The notes beneath the pieces are model-generated. The model did not search any database, was not told where the DNA came from, and worked only from the letters and a program-made list of their open reading frames with translations. A stretch of 64,000 nt of DNA. Origin: Devosia sp. FJ2-5-3. GTDB taxonomy: Bacteria; Pseudomonadota; Alphaproteobacteria; Rhizobiales; Devosiaceae. The DNA lies in the NCBI RefSeq assembly GCF_029201545.1, contig NZ_CP104007.1, forward strand, positions 3,828,501 to 3,892,500, given 5' to 3'. How positions within the stretch are numbered: position 1 is the stretch's first letter; every line of letters begins with the position of its first letter. The position numbers and the translations under genes were made by a program. This document shows positions 35,690-44,010 of this stretch, piece after piece.

Positions 35690-36808
35690 TCAGATATAGA
35701 GCCGGGAAAAGCGGGGGCCGAGGCCGGTCAGGATTTCGTAGGAGATGGTGCCGGCGTCGCGGGCCAGATCGTCCATGCTCTGGCGGGCCCCGAGCATTTC
35801 GACGGGACTGCCGAGCGTCAGCCGGCCTTCCGGCAAGGCCGAGATATCCACCACCATGCTGTCCATGGAAACGCGCCCGACAATCGGCAGCCGCACGCCG
35901 TCGCAATAGACGGCGCCCCGGTCTGAAAGGCTGCGCGGCAGGCCATCGGCATAGCCGGCGGCCAGCGTCGCAAGCCGCATGGGGCGGGTGGCAATATGGG
36001 TGCCGCCATAGCCGATGCGGGCGCCCGCTTCGACGCGGCGCGTCTGGATCACCGCGATCTCGAGCCCGATGGCGTGGAGCAGCGGGCTCTTCACCCCATT
36101 TTCCGTAGCCCCTCCATAAAGCGCGATACCGGTGCGCGCGAGAACGCCGCGGAAATCGGCCCCGAGAAAAATCCCGCCCGAATTGGCAAAGCACATTTTC
36201 TCGGCGCCGAATTCGGCCAGGGCCCGGCGCATTTCGGCGGCCTGATCGGCGTTCTGGGCGTCATTGGGCTCGTCGGCCGAGGCCAGATGGCTCATGACGA
36301 AAGCGAGTTCGATGTTCGCGGCCCCGATCCGCCGTGCGGCCTCGGCACGGTCCTCGGGGGCAATGCCCAGCCGGGACATGCCGGTATCGAACTGCAGCAC
36401 GCCCGGCAGGGTGCGGCCGAGCGCTTTTGCCGTATTGGCCCAGGCGTCGATCTGTTCGAGAGAATTGAGCACCGGGATGATGTTCGCAGCGGCGCAAGGC
36501 GTTTCGCCACCGGGAAGCAGGCCATTGAGCACATAAAGGCGCGCTTCCGGCGGGAGGAGGGGCCGCAGGCTCAGCGCCTCACCGAGATGGGCAACGAAGA
36601 AATCGCGGCACCCTTCGGCAAGCAGCGCGATCGCGACGGGCCCGGCGCCCATGCCATAGGCATTAGCCTTGACCACTGCGCCCACGGGGCTGCCGGCAAT
36701 GCGCTGCAATTGGGTGAAATTGGCGCGGATGGCGCCGAGATCGATGGTCAGACGGCCCGGTGCCGGGCCTGCAGCAGCGCCACTCTGGGCGGAAAGATCA
36801 TCGAACAT
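35690..36808 (-). CDS. dadX: Alanine racemase (catabolic type by context)
   Basis: 372 residues from ATG 36808, preferred because GAGGGGG lies six bases upstream; ATG 36826 is in frame with a poor site. PLP lysine is K47 in [11 protein letters not shown]; the second catalytic base is the tyrosine in [19 protein letters not shown] is the family metal/dimer motif. Interconverts L- and D-alanine. Position directly before dadA and divergent from an Lrp regulator argues for a catabolic role; a second, biosynthetic alr would be elsewhere. Confidence 0.93.
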   Translation of the reverse strand: MFDDLSAQSGAAAGPAPGRLTIDLGAIRANFTQLQRIAGSPVGAVVKANAYGMGAGPVAIALLAEGCRDFFVAHLGEALSLRPLLPPEARLYVLNGLLPGGETPCAAANIIPVLNSLEQIDAWANTAKALGRTLPGVLQFDTGMSRLGIAPEDRAEAARRIGAANIELAFVMSHLASADEPNDAQNADQAAEMRRALAEFGAEKMCFANSGGIFLGADFRGVLARTGIALYGGATENGVKSPLLHAIGLEIAVIQTRRVEAGARIGYGGTHIATRPMRLATLAAGYADGLPRSLSDRGAVYCDGVRLPIVGRVSMDSMVVDISALPEGRLTLGSPVEMLGARQSMDDLARDAGTISYEILTGLGPRFSRLYI

Positions 36809-36826
36809 GGATGCCCCCTCAGACAT

Positions 36827-36934
36827 GGCCTGAGCTTAGTGAAAGAGCGAGCACATTTCCTATCAATTATTGATTGATTATGGCACAGGCTTCAGTCAAA
36901 TCGAATTTTCTGCTCGCTTTTCGCAGGATCTGCC
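36827..36934. promoter_or_regulatory. Divergent promoter region of dadX-dadA and lrp
   Basis: A 108-base gap with a locally AT-rich core around 36860-36880 (ATCAATTATTGATTGATTAT). This is the kind of bendable, partly symmetric sequence Lrp/AsnC proteins bind. Binding by the adjacent regulator is inferred. Confidence 0.5.
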
Positions 36935-37411
36935 ATGCCCGCGCTTGACGCCATCGACACCAATATCCTTCGTCTCCTGCGGCTCAATGCCCGCATGAGC
37001 AATGCCGATATCGCCCAGGAGGTGGGGCTTTCGCCCTCGGCTTGCCTGCGGCGGATCCGGATGATGGAAGCAAGCGGGGTCATTCGCGGCTATACCGCGC
37101 TCATCGACGCGGCGACGGTCGCTTCGCCCATCGCGGTGATGATCAACATCACGCTCGAAAAGCAGACCGAGGAAGTGTTCGACCGCTTTGAAAGCGCCGT
37201 GCGCCGGCATCCGGAAATCAGGGAATGTTTCCTGATGACCGGGGGCTCGGACTATCATTTAAGGGTGGAAGTGGAGACCGCCGGGGAGTTCGAGCACATT
37301 CACAAGAACATCCTCTCCGCCCTGCCCGGCGTCTCGCGCATTCATTCGAGCTTTTCGATCCGCAACGTGCTGGCCCGGCCCGTCAGCCGACAGGGCGGCG
37401 CACGCGCTTAG
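36935..37411 (+). CDS. Lrp/AsnC-family transcriptional regulator
   Basis: 158 residues. N-terminal winged helix-turn-helix (ILRLLRLNARMSNADIAQEV, then LSPSACLRRIRMME) and C-terminal RAM ligand-binding domain (about 65-150) with GSDYHLRVEV. Divergent from dadX-dadA: in related bacteria such regulators activate D-alanine catabolism in response to alanine. The last four bases overlap the convergent small membrane-protein gene. Confidence 0.92.
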   Translation: MPALDAIDTNILRLLRLNARMSNADIAQEVGLSPSACLRRIRMMEASGVIRGYTALIDAATVASPIAVMINITLEKQTEEVFDRFESAVRRHPEIRECFLMTGGSDYHLRVEVETAGEFEHIHKNILSALPGVSRIHSSFSIRNVLARPVSRQGGARA

Positions 37412-37569
37412 CCGAACAAGCCGCCCTGCTGGGCCAGATAGATCAACACGGCAATGACCACCAGCGCGGCCATCGGCGCCCAATTGGGCATGGGCGCGCG
37501 CGGCTTTTTCTGCGGCGGCGGCTCGGGCTTCTTTTCGGGGCGGCGGAATTTGATGACGTTTTCGCTCAT
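37408..37569 (-). CDS. Small single-helix membrane protein
   Basis: 53 residues, MSENVIKFRRPEKKPEPPPQ at the N-terminus (basic, Pro-rich), then a transmembrane helix (MAALVVIAVLIYLAQQ) and a short tail. Start at 37569 overlaps the fadI stop (ATGA), so it is translationally coupled to the beta-oxidation operon and is not a chance frame. No function known. Confidence 0.72.
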   Translation of the reverse strand: MSENVIKFRRPEKKPEPPPQKKPRAPMPNWAPMAALVVIAVLIYLAQQGGLFG

Positions 37570-38852
37570 AGCGCACTTTCTACCAGCGCCGCGACGCCCA
37601 TGCCACCCGCCGTGCACACTGAAATCAGCGCCCGCTTGTTGATTTGGCCATCGAGCAATTTTGCCGTCAGCCCGAGGATACGTGCGCCGGTCGCCGCAAA
37701 GGGGTGGCCATAGGCAAGGCTCGATCCCTTCACATTGATCTTTGCCGGATCGATTGTGCCCAGAACGCTCTCGCGCCCCAGCACATCCTTGCAATAGGCC
37801 GGGTCGTTCCAGGCCTTGAGCGTGCACAGAACCTGCGCCGCAAAAGCCTCGTGCAGCTCGAAATAGTCGATATCGTTGAAGCCGAGCCCTGCCCGCTCCA
37901 GCATTTCGGAAACGGCGATGGTGGGGGCCAAGAGAAGACCCTCGCCATGGGCGAAATCATTGCCGGCCACGCGCCCCAGCGTCAGATAGGCCTGGATCGG
38001 CAGGCCGCGCGCCCTCGCCCACTCCTCGCTGGCGAGCAGCACGCCCGCCGCGCCATCGGTCAGCGGCGTCGAATTGCCGGCGGTCAGCGTGCCGAGCCCG
38101 CTCTTCTTGTCAAAGGAGGGTTTGAGGGTAGCGAGCTTTTCCATCGTCGAGTCGGCGCGCACATTGTTGTCGCGCACGAGGCCCGCGCAGGGCACCAGCA
38201 GATCGTCGTGGAACCCTTCTTCATAGGCCTTTGCCGCATTGCGGTGGCTGGCTGCGGCCAAGGCATCCTGTTCCTGGCGGGTAATGCCCCATTCCCGCGC
38301 CATCAACTCGGCATGCTGGCCCATGGACAGGCCCGTGCGCGGCTCGTTGACCGATGGGGCGACCGGGGTCAGTTCGCCGAAGGAAAAACCCTTGGTGAAG
38401 GATTTCAGCTTTTGCCCCGTGGTCTTGGCCTGGTTGGCGGCCAGGAGGCGATGCTGGAATTTCGGGCCGAAAACGATAGGGCTGTCGCTCACCGTGTCTG
38501 TGCCGGCGGCGATGCCGCTATCGATCTGGCCCGAGGCGATCTTGCCCGCCAGCACCAATGCGGCCTGAAGGCTCGTGCCGCAGGCAATCTGCAGTGTCGT
38601 GCCCGGCGTGCGCGGCGAGAGGCCCGCATCGAGCGCCGCCTCGCGGGCAATGTTGAAATCGCGGGAATGGTTGATCACCGCGCCGGCGATCACCTCATCC
38701 ACCTTTTCGCCCTTGAGGCCGAATTTTTCCACCAGCCCACCGAGCGTCGTGGCCAGCATGGAGAGATTGGTTTCATCGGCATAGGCGGTGTTGCCGCGCG
38801 CAAAGGGAATGCGGGCAGAGCCAACAATGGCAACGCGCTTGAGTTCAGTCAT
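37566..38852 (-). CDS. fadI: Acetyl-CoA C-acyltransferase (3-ketoacyl-CoA thiolase)
   Basis: 428 residues. Thiolase catalytic set: nucleophilic cysteine in LQIACGTSLQA, histidine in ELHEAFAAQV, and the second cysteine in SVCTAGGMGVA. YGHPFAATGAR is the family GHPxGxTG variant. Length and sequence style match FadI, the thiolase partner of FadJ. It performs the last step of each beta-oxidation cycle. Start 38852 behind GGGGGA. Third gene of the fadE-fadJ-fadI cluster. Confidence 0.94.
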   Translation of the reverse strand: MTELKRVAIVGSARIPFARGNTAYADETNLSMLATTLGGLVEKFGLKGEKVDEVIAGAVINHSRDFNIAREAALDAGLSPRTPGTTLQIACGTSLQAALVLAGKIASGQIDSGIAAGTDTVSDSPIVFGPKFQHRLLAANQAKTTGQKLKSFTKGFSFGELTPVAPSVNEPRTGLSMGQHAELMAREWGITRQEQDALAAASHRNAAKAYEEGFHDDLLVPCAGLVRDNNVRADSTMEKLATLKPSFDKKSGLGTLTAGNSTPLTDGAAGVLLASEEWARARGLPIQAYLTLGRVAGNDFAHGEGLLLAPTIAVSEMLERAGLGFNDIDYFELHEAFAAQVLCTLKAWNDPAYCKDVLGRESVLGTIDPAKINVKGSSLAYGHPFAATGARILGLTAKLLDGQINKRALISVCTAGGMGVAALVESAL

Positions 38853-38906
38853 TGTTTTTCCCCCGAGCTATTGTTTTGCGGCTGTGCGCCGATGGTGCAG
38901 TCGTCT

Positions 38907-39022
38907 CCCTCCCCCTTGCGGGGAGGGATCAAGGGTGGGGGTTGATTGGCCCGGATAATGGGGCTCTCGCACCCCCTCCCAGCCTCCCCCGTCGAGGGGG
39001 AGGTGCGCGCCGGTGGCTGTGA
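38907..39022. repeat. Dispersed intergenic repeat, family A, copy 3
   Basis: Two hairpins: CTCCCTCCCCCTTGCGGGGA to its left side (38905-38930) and CCTCCCCCGTCGAGGGGGAGG-type arms at 38983-39003. GCGCCGGTGGCTGTG at 39007-39022 echoes the GCCGGTGGCTCA centre of copies 1 and 2. It fills the gap between fadJ and fadI. Confidence 0.7.
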
Positions 39023-39037
39023 AGCGAAATTGCCCCA

Positions 39038-40996
39038 TCACGCTCTCCCATCGGCGCGGGCGCGCATGGGGCCGCCCGTGAAGGGCGCAAAGCCCGTGCC
39101 CATGATCACCCCCACATCGGCAAGGTCGGCATTGGCGACCACGCCCTCGGCAACAACGATCTCGGTCATGTCGACCAGAGGCTGGACCAGCTCCTTGCCC
39201 AGGGCCGCGAGATCGGCGTGCTCGGGAGGATCGCCCTTGATCGCCTTGCCCTTCTCCCATTTGTAAAAACCCTCGCCGGTCTTGCGGCCGAGCTTTCCGG
39301 CCTCGATCAGCCGGGCAAACTTGCTGCCCTCGGGCACGGCATGGCCCAGTTCGGTGGCCACGGATTTTCCGACATCGAGCCCGACGGTATCCATCAGCTC
39401 GATCGGCCCCATGGGCATGCCGAACGCCACCGCCGCAGCATCGAGCAATTCCTTGCTCTCGCCGCGCTCGACCCGCTCCACCGCGCCCAGCATGTAGGGC
39501 ATGAGCACGCGGTTGACGAGGAAGCCCGGCGCGGACTTCACCACCACCGGCGACTTGCCGATGGCCAGCGCAAAGCTTGCGCCACGGGCAATGGCCTCAT
39601 CGGAATTGAAGGTCGAGCGGATCACTTCCACCAGCGGCAGCTGCGCCACCGGGTTGAAGAAATGCAGCCCAATGAGGCGACCCGGCTCCTGCAGCGCCTC
39701 GGCGATGCGTTCGAGCTCGATGGACGAGGTATTGGTCGCAATGATCGCGCCGGGCTTCATCTTGCCCTCGACGCCCTTGAAGATCGATTGCTTGACCTCG
39801 AGCTTTTCGACCACTGCCTCGATGATCACATCGGCCCGGGCAACGCCATGGCCCTGCGGGTCGGCGGTGAGGCGCAGCATGGCGGTGTCGACTTCGCGCT
39901 TTTTCCTGTAGCGCTTCTGGAAGAGTTTCTTGGCCCGATCGAGCGCTGGCTGGATGCGCGCCATGTCGAGATCCTGGAGCGTCACGCTCATGCCGCGATA
40001 GGCGCACCAGGCCGCAATATCGCCGCCCATGACGCCCGCCCCGATGACATGGACCCGCGAAAATTTCGCGCCCTTCTGCCCCTGCTTCTTGAGCCCTTCG
40101 GAGAGGAAGAACACGCGCCGCAGATTGGCAGCCGTGGGCGAGCCCATCAGCGGCACGAAGGCGTCGATCTCACCCCGCATCATCGCCTTCCAGTCGTCAC
40201 CGTGCTTTTCGAACAGCTCGATCAGCGCATAGGGCGCCGGGTAGTGCTGACGCTTGACCTTCTTGCCGACCTCGGCGCGCATCTTGTTGGCGACATAGTC
40301 GCGCAAAAGCGGCTTGGCCATGACGGCCTTGAGGAATGGCGCGGGCGCCGATTTCTTGTGCGCGAGCACGGCCTTGCGGCCTTCCCAGCGCAGCATGTCG
40401 CGATGCCGGACGAGCTTGTCGACAAGGTTCATGCCCCGCGCCGCCCCGGCCCGCAGCATTTTGCCGGTCAGCATGATCTGCATGGCATCGACCGGCCCGG
40501 CCTGGCGGATCGACCGTCCAGTGCCGCCAAAGCCGGGGAAAATGCCGAGATTGACTTCGGGGAAGCCGATGCGGGTTTTGTCGTCATTGACGGCGATGCG
40601 GTAGTGGCAGGCGAGCGCCAGCTCGAGCCCGCCACCGAGGCAGAAGCCGTGAATGCCGGCGACGAAGGGGATCTTCAAATTCTCGATGCGCGTGAACAGC
40701 GCATGGGTCCGGCGCAGCGCCTCGGGCAGCACCGAAAAATCGCTCATGGCGTCAAATTCGCTGATATCGGCCCCGGCAATAAAGCCGCTATCCTTGCCCG
40801 ACAGCAGCACCACGCCGACCAGCTCGCCGGAATTGGCCAGGTCCTCGAAGCGCGCCACCAGCGTTTCGAGCTCCATGATCGCCTCGCGGCTCAGCGTATT
40901 GACCGGCCCGGGCGAGTTGATGGTCAGCCAGCCGATCTTTTCGAGATCGGTATGGAAGCTCCAGTTTTTCGTATCGGTTGCCTGTGGGGCGATCAT
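39038..40996 (-). CDS. fadJ: Bifunctional enoyl-CoA hydratase / 3-hydroxyacyl-CoA dehydrogenase
   Basis: 652 residues. N-terminal crotonase domain (about 1-200) with the oxyanion hole in GFCLGGGLELALACHYR and PEVNLGIFPGFGGTGR. The NAD-binding domain from about 310 has VIGAGVMGGDIAAWCAYRG, GLHFFNPVAQLPLVEVI and SAPGFLVNRVLMPYM. A shortened C-terminal domain ends GTGFAPFTGGPMRARADG. Family members usually run about 60-70 residues further; a family A repeat begins just past this stop. Catalyses the two middle steps of beta-oxidation. GAGGAG six bases before ATG. Confidence 0.93.
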   Translation of the reverse strand: MIAPQATDTKNWSFHTDLEKIGWLTINSPGPVNTLSREAIMELETLVARFEDLANSGELVGVVLLSGKDSGFIAGADISEFDAMSDFSVLPEALRRTHALFTRIENLKIPFVAGIHGFCLGGGLELALACHYRIAVNDDKTRIGFPEVNLGIFPGFGGTGRSIRQAGPVDAMQIMLTGKMLRAGAARGMNLVDKLVRHRDMLRWEGRKAVLAHKKSAPAPFLKAVMAKPLLRDYVANKMRAEVGKKVKRQHYPAPYALIELFEKHGDDWKAMMRGEIDAFVPLMGSPTAANLRRVFFLSEGLKKQGQKGAKFSRVHVIGAGVMGGDIAAWCAYRGMSVTLQDLDMARIQPALDRAKKLFQKRYRKKREVDTAMLRLTADPQGHGVARADVIIEAVVEKLEVKQSIFKGVEGKMKPGAIIATNTSSIELERIAEALQEPGRLIGLHFFNPVAQLPLVEVIRSTFNSDEAIARGASFALAIGKSPVVVKSAPGFLVNRVLMPYMLGAVERVERGESKELLDAAAVAFGMPMGPIELMDTVGLDVGKSVATELGHAVPEGSKFARLIEAGKLGRKTGEGFYKWEKGKAIKGDPPEHADLAALGKELVQPLVDMTEIVVAEGVVANADLADVGVIMGTGFAPFTGGPMRARADGRA

Positions 40997-41058
40997 CTTG
41001 GCTCCTCATTCCCCTTTGGGAACAGTGGAGAGGTCAGAAGATCCCGCCTCCCCACCGG

Positions 41059-41124
41059 GTCATTCCCGCGAAGGCGGGAACCCCTGTTTTCTTTAACGGA
41101 GGTTCCCGCCTTCGCGGGAATGAC
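41059..41124. repeat. Dispersed palindromic repeat, family B, copy 2
   Basis: Nearly perfect long palindrome: GTCATTCCCGCGAAGGCGGG at the left and CCCGCCTTCGCGGGAATGAC at the right, arms of over 20 bp around a 20-base centre. It lies between fadE and fadJ and would fold strongly in the shared transcript. Confidence 0.85.
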
Positions 41125-41141
41125 TCCGAGTTTGGACTGTA

Positions 41142-43607
41142 TTACTCCGCCGCAACGCGCGGGGGAGTCTCCTTGAGCACATCCTTGTCGAAATCGTCGA
41201 CCTTGACCACGCGTTCCGTCGCTTCATCTGCCGCCCGCATGATGCCGGCTTCGTTGTCGTTGAGGACGCCTGCCGCCACCGCATCGGCAATGGCGTCGCG
41301 GTCGAGCCGCCGCTCGATGACGCCCTTGCGTGCCGCGCGGATGAATTTGGCTTCGATTTCCTCGGCCTCGGTCACCTTGACGAATGCGTCTTCGAGAACG
41401 CCGGTCACGTCATCGGGGTCATTGGAGATATAGACGCCCGTCGTCAGGCGATCGCGGAAGGCGCCAGGGACCAGAACCGACCGCACGAAGCGATAATTGA
41501 TATTGTCCGAAGCGCGCTTGGCGTGGCGCCCAAGCGGGAAACAGAGGATGCGCATGGCCCATGCAAAGACAGGATTGGGGAAATTGTCGAAAATCTCGCC
41601 AAAGATCTTTTCCATCGACGCGATGCGATCCTGCATGATCGCGTCGACCAATTCCTTGTCCTCGGCCAGGCGGCCTTCCTCGTCGAAGCGCTTGAGGGTG
41701 GCGGACATCATATAGAGGTCGCCCAGGAGATCGGCCATGCGGCCCGAAATCTTCTGCTTGCTCTTGAGCGCGCCGCCCAGCACCACGGTGGTCCAATCAG
41801 CGGTGAGGGCAAAGGCCTGCGAATAGCGGTGGAGCTTGCGATACCAGCCGGCCATCGGCCCGTCATTGGGCGCCGAGGCGAAAGCGCCATTGGTCAGCCC
41901 GTGGAGGAAACTGGCCACGATATTGCGCAGCATGAATTTGGTGTGGCCGCCAAAGGCCCTGTCGAAATCATCGAGCCCGGCCTTGCGATCCTTGTTCTGG
42001 GCCGCCTGCACTTCCTTGAGAAGGTAAGGATGAGCGCGCAGCACGCCCTGGGCAAAGGTCATCAGCGTGCGGGTGAGGATATTGGCGCCTTCCACCGTGA
42101 TGGCCACGGGCAGGGCCTGATAGGCGCCGAAGAGGTAATTGCCCGGCCCATCCTGGATGGCGCGGCCGCCATGGATATCGAAGGCATCGTCCATGCTGTC
42201 GCGCATGGCTTCGGTGGTGGTGTATTTGAGCAGGCCCGCAATCACGGCGGGGCGCTGGCCTTCATCGACCATGGAGGCGGTGAGCCGGCGCGCCGCTTCG
42301 AAGCTGTAGGCGCGCTTGACCATTTCGCCCAGCGGCTCGGCGACGCCTTCCATCAGCCCGACCGGAATGCCGAACTGACGGCGCACGCGGGCATAGGCGG
42401 AAGTGGTGCGCAGCGTCTGCTTGATCGAGGTCGTGCCGATGGCGGGCAGGGAAATGGCCCGGCCGGTCGAGAGGCACTCCATCAGCATGCGCCACCCCTG
42501 GCCGGCATATTCGGTGCCGCCGATCAGGAAATCCATCGGGATGAACACATCCCGCCCCCGCACCGGTCCATTCATGAACGCCTGGCGGGCCGGGAAGTGG
42601 CGGCGGCCGATTTCCATGCCGGGATGGTCATGCGGCACCAGCGCCAGGGTAATGCCGATGGTCTCGCCCCGGCCGAGATGGTTTTCCGGATCCTTGAGGA
42701 TGAAGGCAAGGCCCACCAGCGTGGCGATGGGCGCCAGCGTGATGTAGCGCTTGTCAAAGGAGAGGCGAACGCCCAGCACTTCCTGGCCGTTATAGATCCC
42801 CTTGGTGACGGTGCCGTAGTCGCGCATGCCGCCGGCATCGGAGCCGGAATGGACGCCTGTCAGCGCAAAGCAGGGCACTTCCTGGCCGATGGCGAGGCGA
42901 TGGAGATATTTGTCCTTCTGCGCCGGGGTGCCGTATTTTTCCAGCAGTTCGCCGGGCCCGAGCGAGTTGGGCACCATGACGGTGATGCCGGCGGCCACCG
43001 ACCGGCTGGCGATCTTGGAGACGATCATCGACTGCGCCTGGGCCGAAAAGCCAAGGCCACCATGGTCCTTGGCAATCAGCATGCCGAGGAAACCCTTGTC
43101 CTTGAAAAACTGCCAGAGCTCGGGGGAGAGATCGGCGCGATTGTGACGAATGTCCCAATCATCCATCATGCGGCAGGCGGTTTCGGTGGGGCCGTTGAGA
43201 AAAGCCTCTTCGTCGGGGGTGAGCGTCAGCGGACGGATCGCGGTGAGCTTGGTCCAGTCCGGGCGACCCGAAAAGAGTTCGGCATCCCAGCCGACGGTGC
43301 CGGCATCGAGCGCTTCCTGTTCGGTGCGGCTGACCTTGGGCAGGATGGATTTGACCGCGCCATAGACCGGGGTCGTCAGCACGGCCTTGCGCAAGGGCGC
43401 AATGCTCAGCAGCAGCAGGATGGCGCCAAAGGCCAGCAGTACCCAGCTGCCGAAACCGAGCCCGTAGACCGCGCCGGCCGCGGTGAAATCCAGCCCCGAA
43501 ACGATGCCGATGACGATTGCTGCGAGGCCCCATTGCCAGAGCGCGGCCTCGCGCACGGCCAGGAAAGCAAAAACCACCAGACTGATCGCAAATAGTATCA
43601 GCGTCAC
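41142..43607 (-). CDS. fadE: Acyl-CoA dehydrogenase, FadE type
   Basis: 821 residues from GTG 43607, chosen because GGAGGA lies seven bases upstream and the hydrophobic N-terminus (LILFAISLVVFAFLA) starts there; the frame continues to 43661. Two or three N-terminal helices anchor it. The acyl-CoA dehydrogenase domains follow (about 110-540: FALTGVHSGSDAGGMRDYG, FGIPVGLMEG, IHGGRAIQDGPGNYLFGAY), and a long C-terminal FadE domain closes it. The FAD enzyme makes the first step of beta-oxidation. First gene of its operon; its promoter overlaps a MerR-type operator. Confidence 0.95.
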   Translation of the reverse strand: MTLILFAISLVVFAFLAVREAALWQWGLAAIVIGIVSGLDFTAAGAVYGLGFGSWVLLAFGAILLLLSIAPLRKAVLTTPVYGAVKSILPKVSRTEQEALDAGTVGWDAELFSGRPDWTKLTAIRPLTLTPDEEAFLNGPTETACRMMDDWDIRHNRADLSPELWQFFKDKGFLGMLIAKDHGGLGFSAQAQSMIVSKIASRSVAAGITVMVPNSLGPGELLEKYGTPAQKDKYLHRLAIGQEVPCFALTGVHSGSDAGGMRDYGTVTKGIYNGQEVLGVRLSFDKRYITLAPIATLVGLAFILKDPENHLGRGETIGITLALVPHDHPGMEIGRRHFPARQAFMNGPVRGRDVFIPMDFLIGGTEYAGQGWRMLMECLSTGRAISLPAIGTTSIKQTLRTTSAYARVRRQFGIPVGLMEGVAEPLGEMVKRAYSFEAARRLTASMVDEGQRPAVIAGLLKYTTTEAMRDSMDDAFDIHGGRAIQDGPGNYLFGAYQALPVAITVEGANILTRTLMTFAQGVLRAHPYLLKEVQAAQNKDRKAGLDDFDRAFGGHTKFMLRNIVASFLHGLTNGAFASAPNDGPMAGWYRKLHRYSQAFALTADWTTVVLGGALKSKQKISGRMADLLGDLYMMSATLKRFDEEGRLAEDKELVDAIMQDRIASMEKIFGEIFDNFPNPVFAWAMRILCFPLGRHAKRASDNINYRFVRSVLVPGAFRDRLTTGVYISNDPDDVTGVLEDAFVKVTEAEEIEAKFIRAARKGVIERRLDRDAIADAVAAGVLNDNEAGIMRAADEATERVVKVDDFDKDVLKETPPRVAAE

Positions 43608-43753
43608 TGCACTGTCCTCCTCGGACGAGGCTGCCCCAAACGGCATCGCCCGCCATGCCAATTCGACCGACGCCCCCGATTGTGCGTCCGTTCTGCCGGG
43701 ATGAAGGCGCCAAAAGGCACCCCATCCGGGCGTTTGCCAATAATGTAGCGCAC

Positions 43754-43769
43754 TTTACGTAAACGTCAA
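43754..43769 (-). promoter_or_regulatory. MerR-type operator over the fadE promoter
   Basis: TTTACGTAAACGTCAA; on the minus strand this is TTGACG followed by TTTACGTAAA. The TTGACG can serve as the -35 box and TACATT or CATTAT about 16-18 bases on as the -10 of fadE. It matches the site at 43881 (TTGACGNTWACGTAAA) and resembles LiuR-type MerR sites known from fatty-acid and branched-chain catabolism. Confidence 0.75.
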
Positions 43770-43880
43770 CCAAACGCCCTATGCGTTCAATCCTGCATTT
43801 TCACCGTCGCAGCCTCCCCGTCGACGATCAAAAGTCCCCCGCGCCCAGATCGTTGCACGTTCGCAAGTCCGGGCAATTGT

Positions 43881-43909
43881 TTGACGCTAACGTAAAGCCG
43901 TGGAATAAT
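43881..43909 (+). promoter_or_regulatory. fadD promoter with MerR-type operator
   Basis: TTGACGCTAACGTAAA at 43881-43896 is the second copy of the operator. TTGACG (43881-43886) and AATAAT (43904-43909) make a -35/-10 pair with 17-base spacing driving fadD and the MerR gene. The 43608-44010 gap contains only these two divergent promoters. Confidence 0.75.
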
Positions 43910-44010
43910 TCTTACCGCTGCCGAGGGCATCATCCCTACCGAACCCAAAGGGCGGATCAGCGGCGAGAGGAAGCGCGGCCGCCGTGAAGCGGGGCCAGGA
44001 GGAGGATTGC

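Noticed and set aside
41523..43595. A 690-codon plus-strand frame opposite fadE
   Set aside because: fadE has complete family motifs; the plus frame is rich in His, Gly, Ala and Arg without any domain, as expected of a shadow.
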